NCBI RefSeq assembly: GCF_021390515.1
Contig: NZ_JAJUXI010000004.1
Span: forward strand, 186,001-250,000
Length of the DNA stretch: 64,000 bases
From: Dyadobacter sp. CY326
Lineage (GTDB): Bacteria; Bacteroidota; Bacteroidia; Cytophagales; Spirosomataceae
Reading direction: 5' to 3'
Position 1 is the stretch's first letter. The number at the start of each line of letters is the position of its first letter. Below, one piece after another: positions 35,133 through 43,580 of the stretch. The notes under the pieces are model-generated. The model saw nothing but the letters and a program-made list of their open reading frames with translations. It ran no database searches and was not told the origin of the DNA. A program made the position numbers and the translations under genes.

Positions 35133-35140
35133 CAAATCTA
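35133..35140 (-). promoter_or_regulatory. Minus-strand TAnnTTTG element overlapping the susC start (PUL B)
   Basis: Plus-strand CAAATCTA is the reverse complement of TAGATTTG; its last A is the A of the susC ATG, as in PUL A (13599-13606). Confidence 0.5.
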
Positions 35141-38100
35141 TGAAAAAACCCTTTATATACCGCCAGGTATTACTTTGGACGATGCGGATAACAGCTACAC
35201 AATTGATATTTGCCGTATGGTTCATCGGAACCGGCTATGCCCACGACAGCAATGCGCAGTCGCTTTTGTCCCAAAAAATTACGGTCGTTGCCACAGGCAG
35301 TGAGGTGAAAAAAGTCCTGAACCAGGTCGAAAAGCAAGTTGACGTCCGGTTTGTTTTTAGCTCTAAACTAATTAAATCAACCAGAAAGGTGACGGTTAAT
35401 GCAACCGAAAAGCCTTTATACGAGGTTCTGGACCAGATATTGACGCCATTGGGCTTACAATATGAAGTTTCGGGCAAAATCATCATTCTCAAAAGACAGG
35501 ATGCTTTGCCGCCAACAGAACTTCCTGCCAAAAGCATTTCGCCTAAGCGCAACCTGACGGGCAAAGTTGTGGACGAAATGAATGCGCCATTGCCGGGTGT
35601 CAGTGTGGTTGTAAAAGGAACGCAAACAGGCACAACGACCAATGGAGAAGGCCAGTTTCAACTAGACGTGCCCGACAATGCAGTGCTTGTGCTCAGCTTT
35701 GTTGGTTATACAACGCAGGAGCTTTCCGTTGGAAATGAGAGCATTATCAATGTGACGCTTGCAGCAGATGTGAAATCGTTGGGTGAGTTGGTCGTGGTTG
35801 GTTATGGCGTTGTGAAAAAATCGGATCTCACGGGATCTGTCGCTTCCATTAAATCGGCCGAATTGAATGCTTACCCCGCCACGAACCTCATGCAATCATT
35901 GGCAGGAAGGGCAACGGGCGTGCAAATTTCTCAAAACACCGGCGCACCGGGAAGTCCGATCAGCGTGCGTATCCGCGGAACAAATTCAATCCAGGGCGGC
36001 AACGAGCCACTTTATGTTGTGGATGGCTTTCCTTATTCCGGCAGTCCAACATTGCTGAACAATGCGGATGTAGAATCCATAGAAATTCTCAAAGATGCTT
36101 CTGCAACAGCCATTTACGGATCTCGCGGAGCAAATGGCGTTGTGCTGATCACGACCAAAAAGGGAAAATCAGGTAGGATTAGCGTAGATCTTGACACATA
36201 TGTTGGATTTCAAAAACCGCGGAAGAAGATCGAAATGATGAATGCGAAGCAATATGCGCAATTTTACAACGAACAAGCTGCTAATGACGGACTTGCGCCG
36301 CATTTCACGCAAGATGAAATCAACGGTTTTGGTGAAGGCACAGATTGGCAGGACATTGCATTGCACACGGCCGCGATCCAGAATCACTCTGTTTCGGTAA
36401 ATGGAGGGAATGAAAAAACGCGGTTTTCAGTGTCCGGAAGCAATTTTAATCAAGGCGGGATCATTATCGGAAGCAATTATGTCCGCAACTCGGTCCGCGC
36501 CAATTTGAGCACTGATTTTAATAAGAAATTCAAGTTTGATATTAACACGATCCTGAGCCGCATCGATTCGGATCGCAAGAATTCAGAAGGCGGAAACCGC
36601 GGATCTTCGCTGATTTCTGCCATGCTTTCTGGTTATCCAACGGTAAGCCCGCTCACTCCAGAAGGCGCTTATTCTAATCTGGCAACTGTTTATTCCTGGG
36701 GTTCCAATGTGATTACCAACCCGTTGAACTTCATTGAGCAGCAGTCAGACCATATTCGTTCCAATAAAGTGCTTGCAAATGGCGCGCTAACTTACCAGCC
36801 GTTTGAAGGTTTTTCGGTTAAAATTTCTGGCGGGATAGAAAATACAGACGACCGGATAGATGGTTACACGACCAAAAGATTTGTCAATTCCCTTGGCTCC
36901 GCCAGCATTGCCACCACGCAAACCACAAGCTTACTGAATGAAAATACGGTGAATTATGTGAAAGAATTCGGCAAGCACAGCATTTCAGCAGTAGCCGGTT
37001 TTACATATCAGGATTTCACCACAACGCAGTTAAATACTACCGGAAGCGGATTTGTGAGTGACGTCCAGGAATCCTTCGATATCGGTGCCGCAGCAACGCA
37101 GGGCGTTCCGGTTTCTAATTATTCCAAATGGTCGTTATTGTCCTATCTGGCAAGATTCAATTACTCATTCAACGAGAAATTCCTGGCCACAGTAAGCTTT
37201 CGGGCTGATGGTTCCTCCCGTTACACCGAGGGAGAAAAATGGGGCTATTTCCCTTCCGGCTCCATCGCATATCGTTTGTCTGAGGAAAAATTTATCCAGA
37301 ACATTCCCTTCATTTCAGATCTGAAAATCCGCGTTGGCTATGGTGAAACGGGCAGCACAGCGATTAACCCCTACTTCACATTAAACCAGCTTGCATCGGG
37401 CAAGGTCGTTTTCGGAGATGCATTGACAACATTTTACGCGCCGGGATTACGTTTGGCCGGACCGCTGAAATGGGAAACAACTTCACAGTCGGACATTGGA
37501 CTGGACATCGGCTTTTTCCAAAATCGCTTTTCGCTGACATTTGATTATTATATTAAAAACACCCGGGACCTGCTTAATAATGTGCCATTGCCATCTTCAT
37601 TAGGCTATGCTTACACCATTGATAATGTTGGTAAAGTCCAGAATAAAGGATTCGAGATTTCCGCCAATGCGAACATTTTCACGGGCAACTTCAAATGGAA
37701 TGTTTCGGCCAATGCCTCCGTCAACAAGAATAAGGTTTTGAAACTATATGGCGGCAAAGATGTGCTGGGCGAAGCAATCAACATTTCGGTAATCAATGAC
37801 AATATCAATGTGCTGCGCGAGGGCGAGTCGATTGGCGCGTTTTATGGCTATGTGGAAAAAGGTTATGATGAAACCGGAAAGATCGTTTATGAAGATTACA
37901 ACGGAAATGGAACTCGCGACATTGGCGACAAGCGCATCATAGGCAATCCAAATCCCAAGCTGATTTATGGGTTCAATTCGACTATGAATTATAAAAACTT
38001 CGAGCTAAATGTGTTTATCCAGGGCTCGCAAGGAAACGATATTTTCAATTTGAGCTCCGTAAATCAGACTATGGATTATGGGCAAGCATTGAATATGCCG

Positions 38101-38451
38101 CTAGAAGTTTTTGAAAATCACTGGACGCCAACCAATGTGAATGCAAAGTATCCGCTGATTACGGGCAAAGTTTCGCAAGCCCAGGTTTCCAATCGTTTCG
38201 TCGAAGACGGATCTTATTTGCGCTTCAAGAATATTCAGCTGAGCTATAATCTGCCGGTTAAAAACATTAAATGGCTTACGAATGCGCAGATTTATGTGAG
38301 CGGACAAAACCTGATCACTTTCACCAAATATTCGTGGTTTGATCCTGAAATCAGTTCTTATGGAGGCTCCAATTCCATCCGCATGGGCATTGACCATTAT
38401 AGTTATCCCACTGCAAAATCCACGACAATCGGCCTGCGTGTAGGATTCTGA
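35140..38451 (+). CDS. SusC/RagA-family TonB-linked outer-membrane transporter (PUL B)
   Basis: A 1103-residue SusC-type receptor: signal peptide (~1-42, ending DSNAQS), STN domain (~45-118), carboxypeptidase-regulatory-like domain (~135-205, PLPGVSVVVKGTQTGTTTN), plug (~220-330, VVVGYGVVKKSDLTGSVASI) and barrel. The frame opens upstream at 35062, but ATG 35140 gives the signal peptide MKKPFIYRQVLLWTMRI. The STN domain fits control by the FecR protein upstream. It imports a glycan breakdown product together with the SusD encoded 27 bp downstream. Confidence 0.96.
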   Translation: MKKPFIYRQVLLWTMRITATQLIFAVWFIGTGYAHDSNAQSLLSQKITVVATGSEVKKVLNQVEKQVDVRFVFSSKLIKSTRKVTVNATEKPLYEVLDQILTPLGLQYEVSGKIIILKRQDALPPTELPAKSISPKRNLTGKVVDEMNAPLPGVSVVVKGTQTGTTTNGEGQFQLDVPDNAVLVLSFVGYTTQELSVGNESIINVTLAADVKSLGELVVVGYGVVKKSDLTGSVASIKSAELNAYPATNLMQSLAGRATGVQISQNTGAPGSPISVRIRGTNSIQGGNEPLYVVDGFPYSGSPTLLNNADVESIEILKDASATAIYGSRGANGVVLITTKKGKSGRISVDLDTYVGFQKPRKKIEMMNAKQYAQFYNEQAANDGLAPHFTQDEINGFGEGTDWQDIALHTAAIQNHSVSVNGGNEKTRFSVSGSNFNQGGIIIGSNYVRNSVRANLSTDFNKKFKFDINTILSRIDSDRKNSEGGNRGSSLISAMLSGYPTVSPLTPEGAYSNLATVYSWGSNVITNPLNFIEQQSDHIRSNKVLANGALTYQPFEGFSVKISGGIENTDDRIDGYTTKRFVNSLGSASIATTQTTSLLNENTVNYVKEFGKHSISAVAGFTYQDFTTTQLNTTGSGFVSDVQESFDIGAAATQGVPVSNYSKWSLLSYLARFNYSFNEKFLATVSFRADGSSRYTEGEKWGYFPSGSIAYRLSEEKFIQNIPFISDLKIRVGYGETGSTAINPYFTLNQLASGKVVFGDALTTFYAPGLRLAGPLKWETTSQSDIGLDIGFFQNRFSLTFDYYIKNTRDLLNNVPLPSSLGYAYTIDNVGKVQNKGFEISANANIFTGNFKWNVSANASVNKNKVLKLYGGKDVLGEAINISVINDNINVLREGESIGAFYGYVEKGYDETGKIVYEDYNGNGTRDIGDKRIIGNPNPKLIYGFNSTMNYKNFELNVFIQGSQGNDIFNLSSVNQTMDYGQALNMPLEVFENHWTPTNVNAKYPLITGKVSQAQVSNRFVEDGSYLRFKNIQLSYNLPVKNIKWLTNAQIYVSGQNLITFTKYSWFDPEISSYGGSNSIRMGIDHYSYPTAKSTTIGLRVGF

Positions 38452-38478
38452 TCACCAATCTTTTAACATTCACTTATA

Positions 38479-39918
38479 ATGAAAAATATAGCATTTTACC
38501 TGATCATCGCGCTGACGCTTTCCGCCTGTGATGATGTTTTGAAAGAAGAACCAAAATCGCTCGCAGCAGAGAATTTTTATAACACACCCGACGAAGCCCG
38601 CGCCGCGGTGAACGCCATTTATGGGCCAATGCGCGTGGATAATGCATTGGGAATCAATTATCCATCTCAATTGGAAGGCTTGGCTGACTATGGCAATTCG
38701 CGCGGAAGCCAAACGCCCGTGAGTTTGTATCAGGGACTGGACAACACCAACATCAACCGCGTCGGGACGATCTGGGACAACTTTTACCAATCGATCCGTA
38801 ACGCGAACATTGTGATCCAGAATGTGCCGAAAGGCAGCGAAATCGGTGAGGAAGATGCAGCAAAATTTGTTGCGGAAGCCAAATATCTCCGCGCGCTGAT
38901 CTATTTTGCCATGGTGCGTAACTGGGGCGGCGTTCCATTGCGGACGGAGGAGAATATGACCGTTCCGGACGTCAAACGAGCCAGTGTCGAGGAAGTTTAT
39001 AACCTGATTTTGAGCGACGCATTGAATGCCGAACAGTTCCTTCCCGATACGCCTGCGGAAGTGGGCAGGCCTTCCAAATGGGCTGCAAAAACGCTGCTTT
39101 CAGAAATTTATCTGAACAGGGAGCAATGGAAAGAGTCAAGTGAGAAAGCCAAAGAAGTCATTGCATCAGCCAAATATTCGTTGGTTCCAGTTACGGTTTC
39201 AGAGGATTTTCAAAAGATATACGGACCTGAGGTTGTGTCAACACCTGAGGAAATATTTTACTTCAAATACAACCGTCAGCAAGGTTTCGGTCTGGTTGCT
39301 TATGCCCACCGCGCTATCGGGCAATATCGTTATTATGGTCCGGGCGGCGTTTACGCGCAATACACCGATTCCACTTCCAATTCTTTTATCAAAACATGGG
39401 ACATCAAAGACCTGCGCAAAACGCACATTCTTTATAATGTAGACGTAGGACTGGGGCCAAACACCTGCTTATACAGAAAATTTCGTGATCCGGCTGCCAC
39501 CAATGGCGGCGGCAATGATTATCCTTGGTATCGCTATGCAGATTTACTCCTTTTCCACGCCGAAGCAGCGGCCAGAGCAAACGGCTCGCCGACAGTCGAA
39601 GCATTGGAAAGTTTGAACAAAGTGCGCCGCAGGGCTTATGGTTTGAATGCAGAGACAGCCTCGGCAGTGGATTTCAAGCTTCCGGGACAAACATTGACTT
39701 CATTTATTGACCTCGTCGTGCGCGAACGTGGCTACGAGACCATGTATGAAGGAAAACGCTGGCTCGACTTGAAACGCCTCGGCATTGCCAAGCAGCGCAT
39801 TAAGGCAGTGAAAAATATCGACGTTGCCGAGAAGCACATGATGTGGCCGATCCCCAACTCAGAATTGCTTTATAACAAAGCATTGGACCCTGCGAAAGAC
39901 CAGAATCCAGGTTATTGA
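38479..39918 (+). CDS. SusD/RagB-family outer-membrane lipoprotein (PUL B)
   Basis: A 479-residue lipoprotein with lipobox LTLSAC (Cys17). The SusD N-terminal helical region includes YLRALIYFAMVRNWGGVPL (~residue 135), and the C-terminal signature is VVRERGYETMYEGKRWLDLKRLG near residue 412. It is rather short for the family. It caps the SusC channel at the cell surface and is encoded directly after it. Confidence 0.95.
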   Translation: MKNIAFYLIIALTLSACDDVLKEEPKSLAAENFYNTPDEARAAVNAIYGPMRVDNALGINYPSQLEGLADYGNSRGSQTPVSLYQGLDNTNINRVGTIWDNFYQSIRNANIVIQNVPKGSEIGEEDAAKFVAEAKYLRALIYFAMVRNWGGVPLRTEENMTVPDVKRASVEEVYNLILSDALNAEQFLPDTPAEVGRPSKWAAKTLLSEIYLNREQWKESSEKAKEVIASAKYSLVPVTVSEDFQKIYGPEVVSTPEEIFYFKYNRQQGFGLVAYAHRAIGQYRYYGPGGVYAQYTDSTSNSFIKTWDIKDLRKTHILYNVDVGLGPNTCLYRKFRDPAATNGGGNDYPWYRYADLLLFHAEAAARANGSPTVEALESLNKVRRRAYGLNAETASAVDFKLPGQTLTSFIDLVVRERGYETMYEGKRWLDLKRLGIAKQRIKAVKNIDVAEKHMMWPIPNSELLYNKALDPAKDQNPGY

Positions 39919-39948
39919 TTTCCTTTTCCCAACCAATAATAGATTACA

Positions 39949-41607
39949 ATGAAAAAGTATTTGGTTTATTTTTTTGCATTTATGCTAGCTGCGAGCAGCC
40001 CGTCCTGCTCTCAAAAACAAAAGGAAGCTTCGGCTGATTATAGCGCCGATGTCATTGTGTATGGCGGCACTTCTGCGGCTGTTACTGCGGCTGTGCAGGT
40101 GATTAAGTCTGGTAAAACTGTCATCGTCGTTTCGCCCGACAAACATTTGGGCGGACTTTCTTCCGGCGGGCTTGGCTTTACGGACACGGGCAACAAATCC
40201 GTGATCGGAGGGCTTGCGAGGGAATTTTATCACAGACTTTACCAGCATTATGAAAAGCCCGAAACCTGGAAATGGCAAAAGAAAGAAGAATATGGCAACA
40301 AAGGTCAGGGAACTCCGGCCATGGATGGAGCAGATCGCACAATGTGGATTTTTGAGCCGCATGCTGCTGAGCAGGTTTTTGAGGATTTTGTCAAAGAAAA
40401 CAACGTGAAGATTTACCGCGATGAGTGGCTCGACCGCAAGAACGGTGTTGAGAAAAAAGATGGCAAGATCGTCTCATTTAAAACACTTTCAGGCAAAACA
40501 TTCGCAGGAAAAATGTTTATCGATGCCACTTATGAAGGTGATCTGATGGCTTCTTCGGGCGTGAAATATCACGTTGGACGCGAAGCCAACAGCGTTTACA
40601 ATGAGAAATGGAATGGTGTGCAGGCAGGCGTTTTCCAGCACGGACATTATTTCAAGAAAAACGTCAGTCCCTATAAAGTGGAAGGCGATCCGAAAAGTGG
40701 TTTGCTTCCTTATATTTCTGATGAAAAAATTGCTGAAAACGGCTCGGGTGATAATAAAATCCAGGCTTACTGCTTTCGCATGTGCCTTTCGGCTAATCCG
40801 GACAACCGCATTCCTTTTGAAAAACCCGCTGGTTATGATCCCGCCAATTACGAATTGCTGGCCAGGGTTTACAAAGCTGGCTGGACAGAAACATTTGATA
40901 AATACGATCCGATTCCCAATAAAAAGACGGATACAAACAACCACGGACCATTCAGCACAGACTTTATTGGCCAAAATTATGATTATCCTGAGGCAACTTA
41001 CGAACGCAGAAAAGAGATCATCAAGGAGCATGAGCTGTATCAAAAAGGCTTAATGTATTTCCTGACCAACGACCCAAGTGTTCCGGCAGATGTGCGCAAA
41101 GAGATGAGCCAATGGGGCTTACCAAAAGATGAGTTCAAAGACAACGGCGGCTGGCCGCACCAGATTTATGTGCGCGAAGCACGCAGAATGATCGGGCCGA
41201 CGGTGATGAATGAAAACCATACAATGGGACTTGAAAAAGTGGAGCAGCCAATTGGAATGGGTTCTTATGCATTGGATGCGCATAATGCGCAGCGTTACGT
41301 AAAAGCAGATGGTTTCGTGCAGAATGAAGGTGACATTGGCGTACATCCGAAATCACCTTACAGCATTTCCTATGCATCCATTGTTCCTAAAAAAGAAGAA
41401 TGTCAGAATCTGTTCGTGCCGGTTTGCCTGTCCAGCTCGCACATTGCTTATGGATCAATCCGGATGGAGCCCGTTTTCATGATTTTGGGACAAAGTGCGG
41501 CATCGGCAGCCGTGCAGGCCATTGATACAAAGGTGGCTGTGCAAGATGTAGATTATGCCAAATTGAAAGTGCAGCTTCTAAAAGACAAACAGAAATTAGA
41601 ATTGTAA
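39949..41607 (+). CDS. Exported FAD-dependent oxidoreductase
   Basis: A 552-residue enzyme of the FAD_oxidored family (PF12831 type). A signal region ends near Cys20 (SSPSC), possibly a lipoprotein although the lipobox is poor. The dinucleotide-binding start is DVIVYGGTSAAVTAAVQ followed by GGLSSGGLGFTD. FIDATYEGDLMASSGVKYHVGRE and PVCLSSSHIAYGSIRMEPVFMILGQSAA are typical later stretches. Such proteins are frequent in Bacteroidota PULs with no assigned substrate. It is 30 bp after susD, so it acts on the PUL B substrate in the periplasm. Confidence 0.85.
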   Translation: MKKYLVYFFAFMLAASSPSCSQKQKEASADYSADVIVYGGTSAAVTAAVQVIKSGKTVIVVSPDKHLGGLSSGGLGFTDTGNKSVIGGLAREFYHRLYQHYEKPETWKWQKKEEYGNKGQGTPAMDGADRTMWIFEPHAAEQVFEDFVKENNVKIYRDEWLDRKNGVEKKDGKIVSFKTLSGKTFAGKMFIDATYEGDLMASSGVKYHVGREANSVYNEKWNGVQAGVFQHGHYFKKNVSPYKVEGDPKSGLLPYISDEKIAENGSGDNKIQAYCFRMCLSANPDNRIPFEKPAGYDPANYELLARVYKAGWTETFDKYDPIPNKKTDTNNHGPFSTDFIGQNYDYPEATYERRKEIIKEHELYQKGLMYFLTNDPSVPADVRKEMSQWGLPKDEFKDNGGWPHQIYVREARRMIGPTVMNENHTMGLEKVEQPIGMGSYALDAHNAQRYVKADGFVQNEGDIGVHPKSPYSISYASIVPKKEECQNLFVPVCLSSSHIAYGSIRMEPVFMILGQSAASAAVQAIDTKVAVQDVDYAKLKVQLLKDKQKLEL

Positions 41608-41659
41608 TACATTATTTTGTCAATTACATTTGCTGCCTAATTTTAGATGTTAAAAGGTC

Positions 41660-41690
41660 AATAGCCGGGTGAAAATCCGGCTATTTATTT
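41660..41690 (+). terminator. Probable terminator after the FAD oxidoreductase
   Basis: 9-bp stem (41660-41668 with 41677-41685) followed by a T-rich stretch (TTATTT). The T-run is imperfect, so partial read-through into the transporter is possible. Confidence 0.6.
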
Positions 41691-41732
41691 AATGTTGAAA
41701 AATAAAACTCCTTTAACCCGATAAAAATCAGA

Positions 41733-42974
41733 ATGGCAACCATTACTGCTCAGCGATCAGACGTTTCCCACCTTTTTAGTGCCCCTGTTATCGTCGCTGC
41801 CCTTGGATACTTTGTCGATATTTACGATTTGCTGCTTTTCGGAATCGTTCGTCTGCCGAGTCTGGCATCATTAGGTTTATCCGAATCAGAGATTTCCCTC
41901 ACAGGAGCCAGCATCCTCAACTGGCAAATGACCGGATTGCTCATTGGGGGCATTCTGTGGGGCGTGTTAGGAGACAAAAAAGGGCGCTTATCCGTTCTTT
42001 TTGGCTCTATAATCACGTATTCACTTGCAAACATTGCCTGCGGTTTCGTGCAGGATGCTGCGACTTACAAGATTTTAAGATTCATTGCCGGCGTTGGGCT
42101 TGCTGGCGAACTCGGTGCCGGAATCACCCTTGTTTCAGAGATTTTGCCAAAACATTTGCGCGCAATCGGCACATCATTGGTTGCCGGAATTGGGCTCCTG
42201 GGCGCCGTGGTTGCATATTTTACGGTTGAGTTTTTTGATTGGCGTTATGCTTACTTTATTGGCGGAGGCTTAGGCGTGTCGCTGCTTCTGCTTAGGATTG
42301 GCGTTTTTGAATCAGGGATTTTTAAAGACATAGAAAATCAAAAGCACGTTGAGAAAGGTAATTTCTTTGCGCTTTTTACCAATAAAGATCGGTTGTTTCG
42401 CTATCTCAAATGCATTGGCATCGGGCTTCCGACATGGTTTGTGATTGGAATTTTGGCCACATTCAGCAATGAGTTTGGGAAGGCGCTGGGGATTTCGGAG
42501 CCAATCAAGCCCGGCTTATCCATTATGTGGTGTTACGTCGGATTGTCCATCGGTGACTTATGCAGCGGGTTTCTCAGTCATTTCCTGAAATCGAGGAAGA
42601 AGGCTGTATTTTATCTCATGATTTTTACGTTAATATGGAGCCTTGTTTATCTGTTTGCCGGAATTAAATCAGTAACTCATTTTTACGCGGTTGCAGCTTT
42701 GCTCGGATTTGGAATCGGCTATTGGGCCATGTTTGTAACCATTGGTGCTGAGCAATTTGGAACAAATTTGAGAGCGACAGCAGCAACAACAGTTCCCAAT
42801 ATGGTGCGTGGAACGGTGGTGCTAATGACAACATTATTCGCTACTTTTAAAGACTCATTCTCTGTTATTAATTCAGGCGCATTGGTTGGAGTAATTTGCT
42901 TCGCGATCGGTCTTTTCTGTATTCTGACCATTCCGGAAACGCATGGACGAGATTTAGATTTTTTGGAAGAATAA
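41733..42974 (+). CDS. MFS transporter, metabolite:H+ symporter type
   Basis: A 413-residue major facilitator with about 12 membrane segments. The first helix region FVDIYDLLLFGIVRLPSL and the loop 2-3 motif GVLGDKKGRLSVLFGS are typical of the sugar/metabolite:H+ symporters, with GELGAGITLVSEILPKHLRAIG in helix 4-5. It would take the sugar or acid released by PUL B enzymes across the inner membrane. Its exact substrate is not predictable. Confidence 0.87.
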   Translation: MATITAQRSDVSHLFSAPVIVAALGYFVDIYDLLLFGIVRLPSLASLGLSESEISLTGASILNWQMTGLLIGGILWGVLGDKKGRLSVLFGSIITYSLANIACGFVQDAATYKILRFIAGVGLAGELGAGITLVSEILPKHLRAIGTSLVAGIGLLGAVVAYFTVEFFDWRYAYFIGGGLGVSLLLLRIGVFESGIFKDIENQKHVEKGNFFALFTNKDRLFRYLKCIGIGLPTWFVIGILATFSNEFGKALGISEPIKPGLSIMWCYVGLSIGDLCSGFLSHFLKSRKKAVFYLMIFTLIWSLVYLFAGIKSVTHFYAVAALLGFGIGYWAMFVTIGAEQFGTNLRATAATTVPNMVRGTVVLMTTLFATFKDSFSVINSGALVGVICFAIGLFCILTIPETHGRDLDFLEE

Positions 42975-43029
42975 GCATCTTTTGCCCGAATAACCTTAAT
43001 TATAGCACATTCAAAATCATATCATAAAA

Positions 43030-43551
43030 ATGGAAAGACGCGTAGCGCTTAAAAGCATGGCAGTTGCCATGGGCGCAATGGCGGGACTGCCTGCATGGGC
43101 ATCCGGATGGAGCAAAAGCTCGTTGGGAAAAGGGACGCTGCTCGCAGCTGACCAGGCGAAAATCCTCTCCGCAATGGTGGAAACGATCATTCCAAAAACA
43201 GACACGCCGGGCGCAGGTGAATTGGGCGTGGGCGCTTTTGTCCAAAAAATGGTGACCGATTGCTACGACAGCAAAGCGCAAGCAGGTCTGAAAAGCGGTG
43301 TTTCCAATCTGGATGAACAAAGCATTCAGCGTTTCGGAAAATCATTTGCGGATGCAGGCAAAGAGCAGCGCTTGCAGATTTTGCAGGAAATTGACAAAGG
43401 CAGCGATGCCGGTCAAAAGGCGTTTTTGGGTATGGTGAAAAACCTGACCATTCAAGGTTATATGTCGTCCGAATATGTGATGACGAATTTGACACATTAC
43501 GAAATGATCCCGGCGCGTTACCACGGTTGCGTTCCTGTAAAAAAAGGCTAG
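43030..43551 (+). CDS. Gluconate 2-dehydrogenase subunit 3-like (LacC-type) protein
   Basis: A 173-residue protein with a twin-arginine-like signal (MERRVALKSMAVAMGAMAG). The body matches the gluconate 2-dehydrogenase subunit 3 pattern (LSAMVETIIPKTDTPGAGELGVGAFVQKMVTDCY; FLGMVKNLTIQGYMSSEYVMTNL). These small subunits carry GMC-type flavin subunits through the Tat system. The GMC partner follows 29 bp downstream. The same pair occurs in membrane-linked glucoside 3-dehydrogenases (LacC/LacA). Confidence 0.87.
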   Translation: MERRVALKSMAVAMGAMAGLPAWASGWSKSSLGKGTLLAADQAKILSAMVETIIPKTDTPGAGELGVGAFVQKMVTDCYDSKAQAGLKSGVSNLDEQSIQRFGKSFADAGKEQRLQILQEIDKGSDAGQKAFLGMVKNLTIQGYMSSEYVMTNLTHYEMIPARYHGCVPVKKG

Positions 43552-43580
43552 AAGCAAATCCTTCTTCCTCTTAAAAAACT

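Noticed and set aside
40489..41043. 184-residue antisense open frame in the FAD oxidoreductase gene
   Set aside because: Same reason; the sense frame carries clear family motifs throughout.
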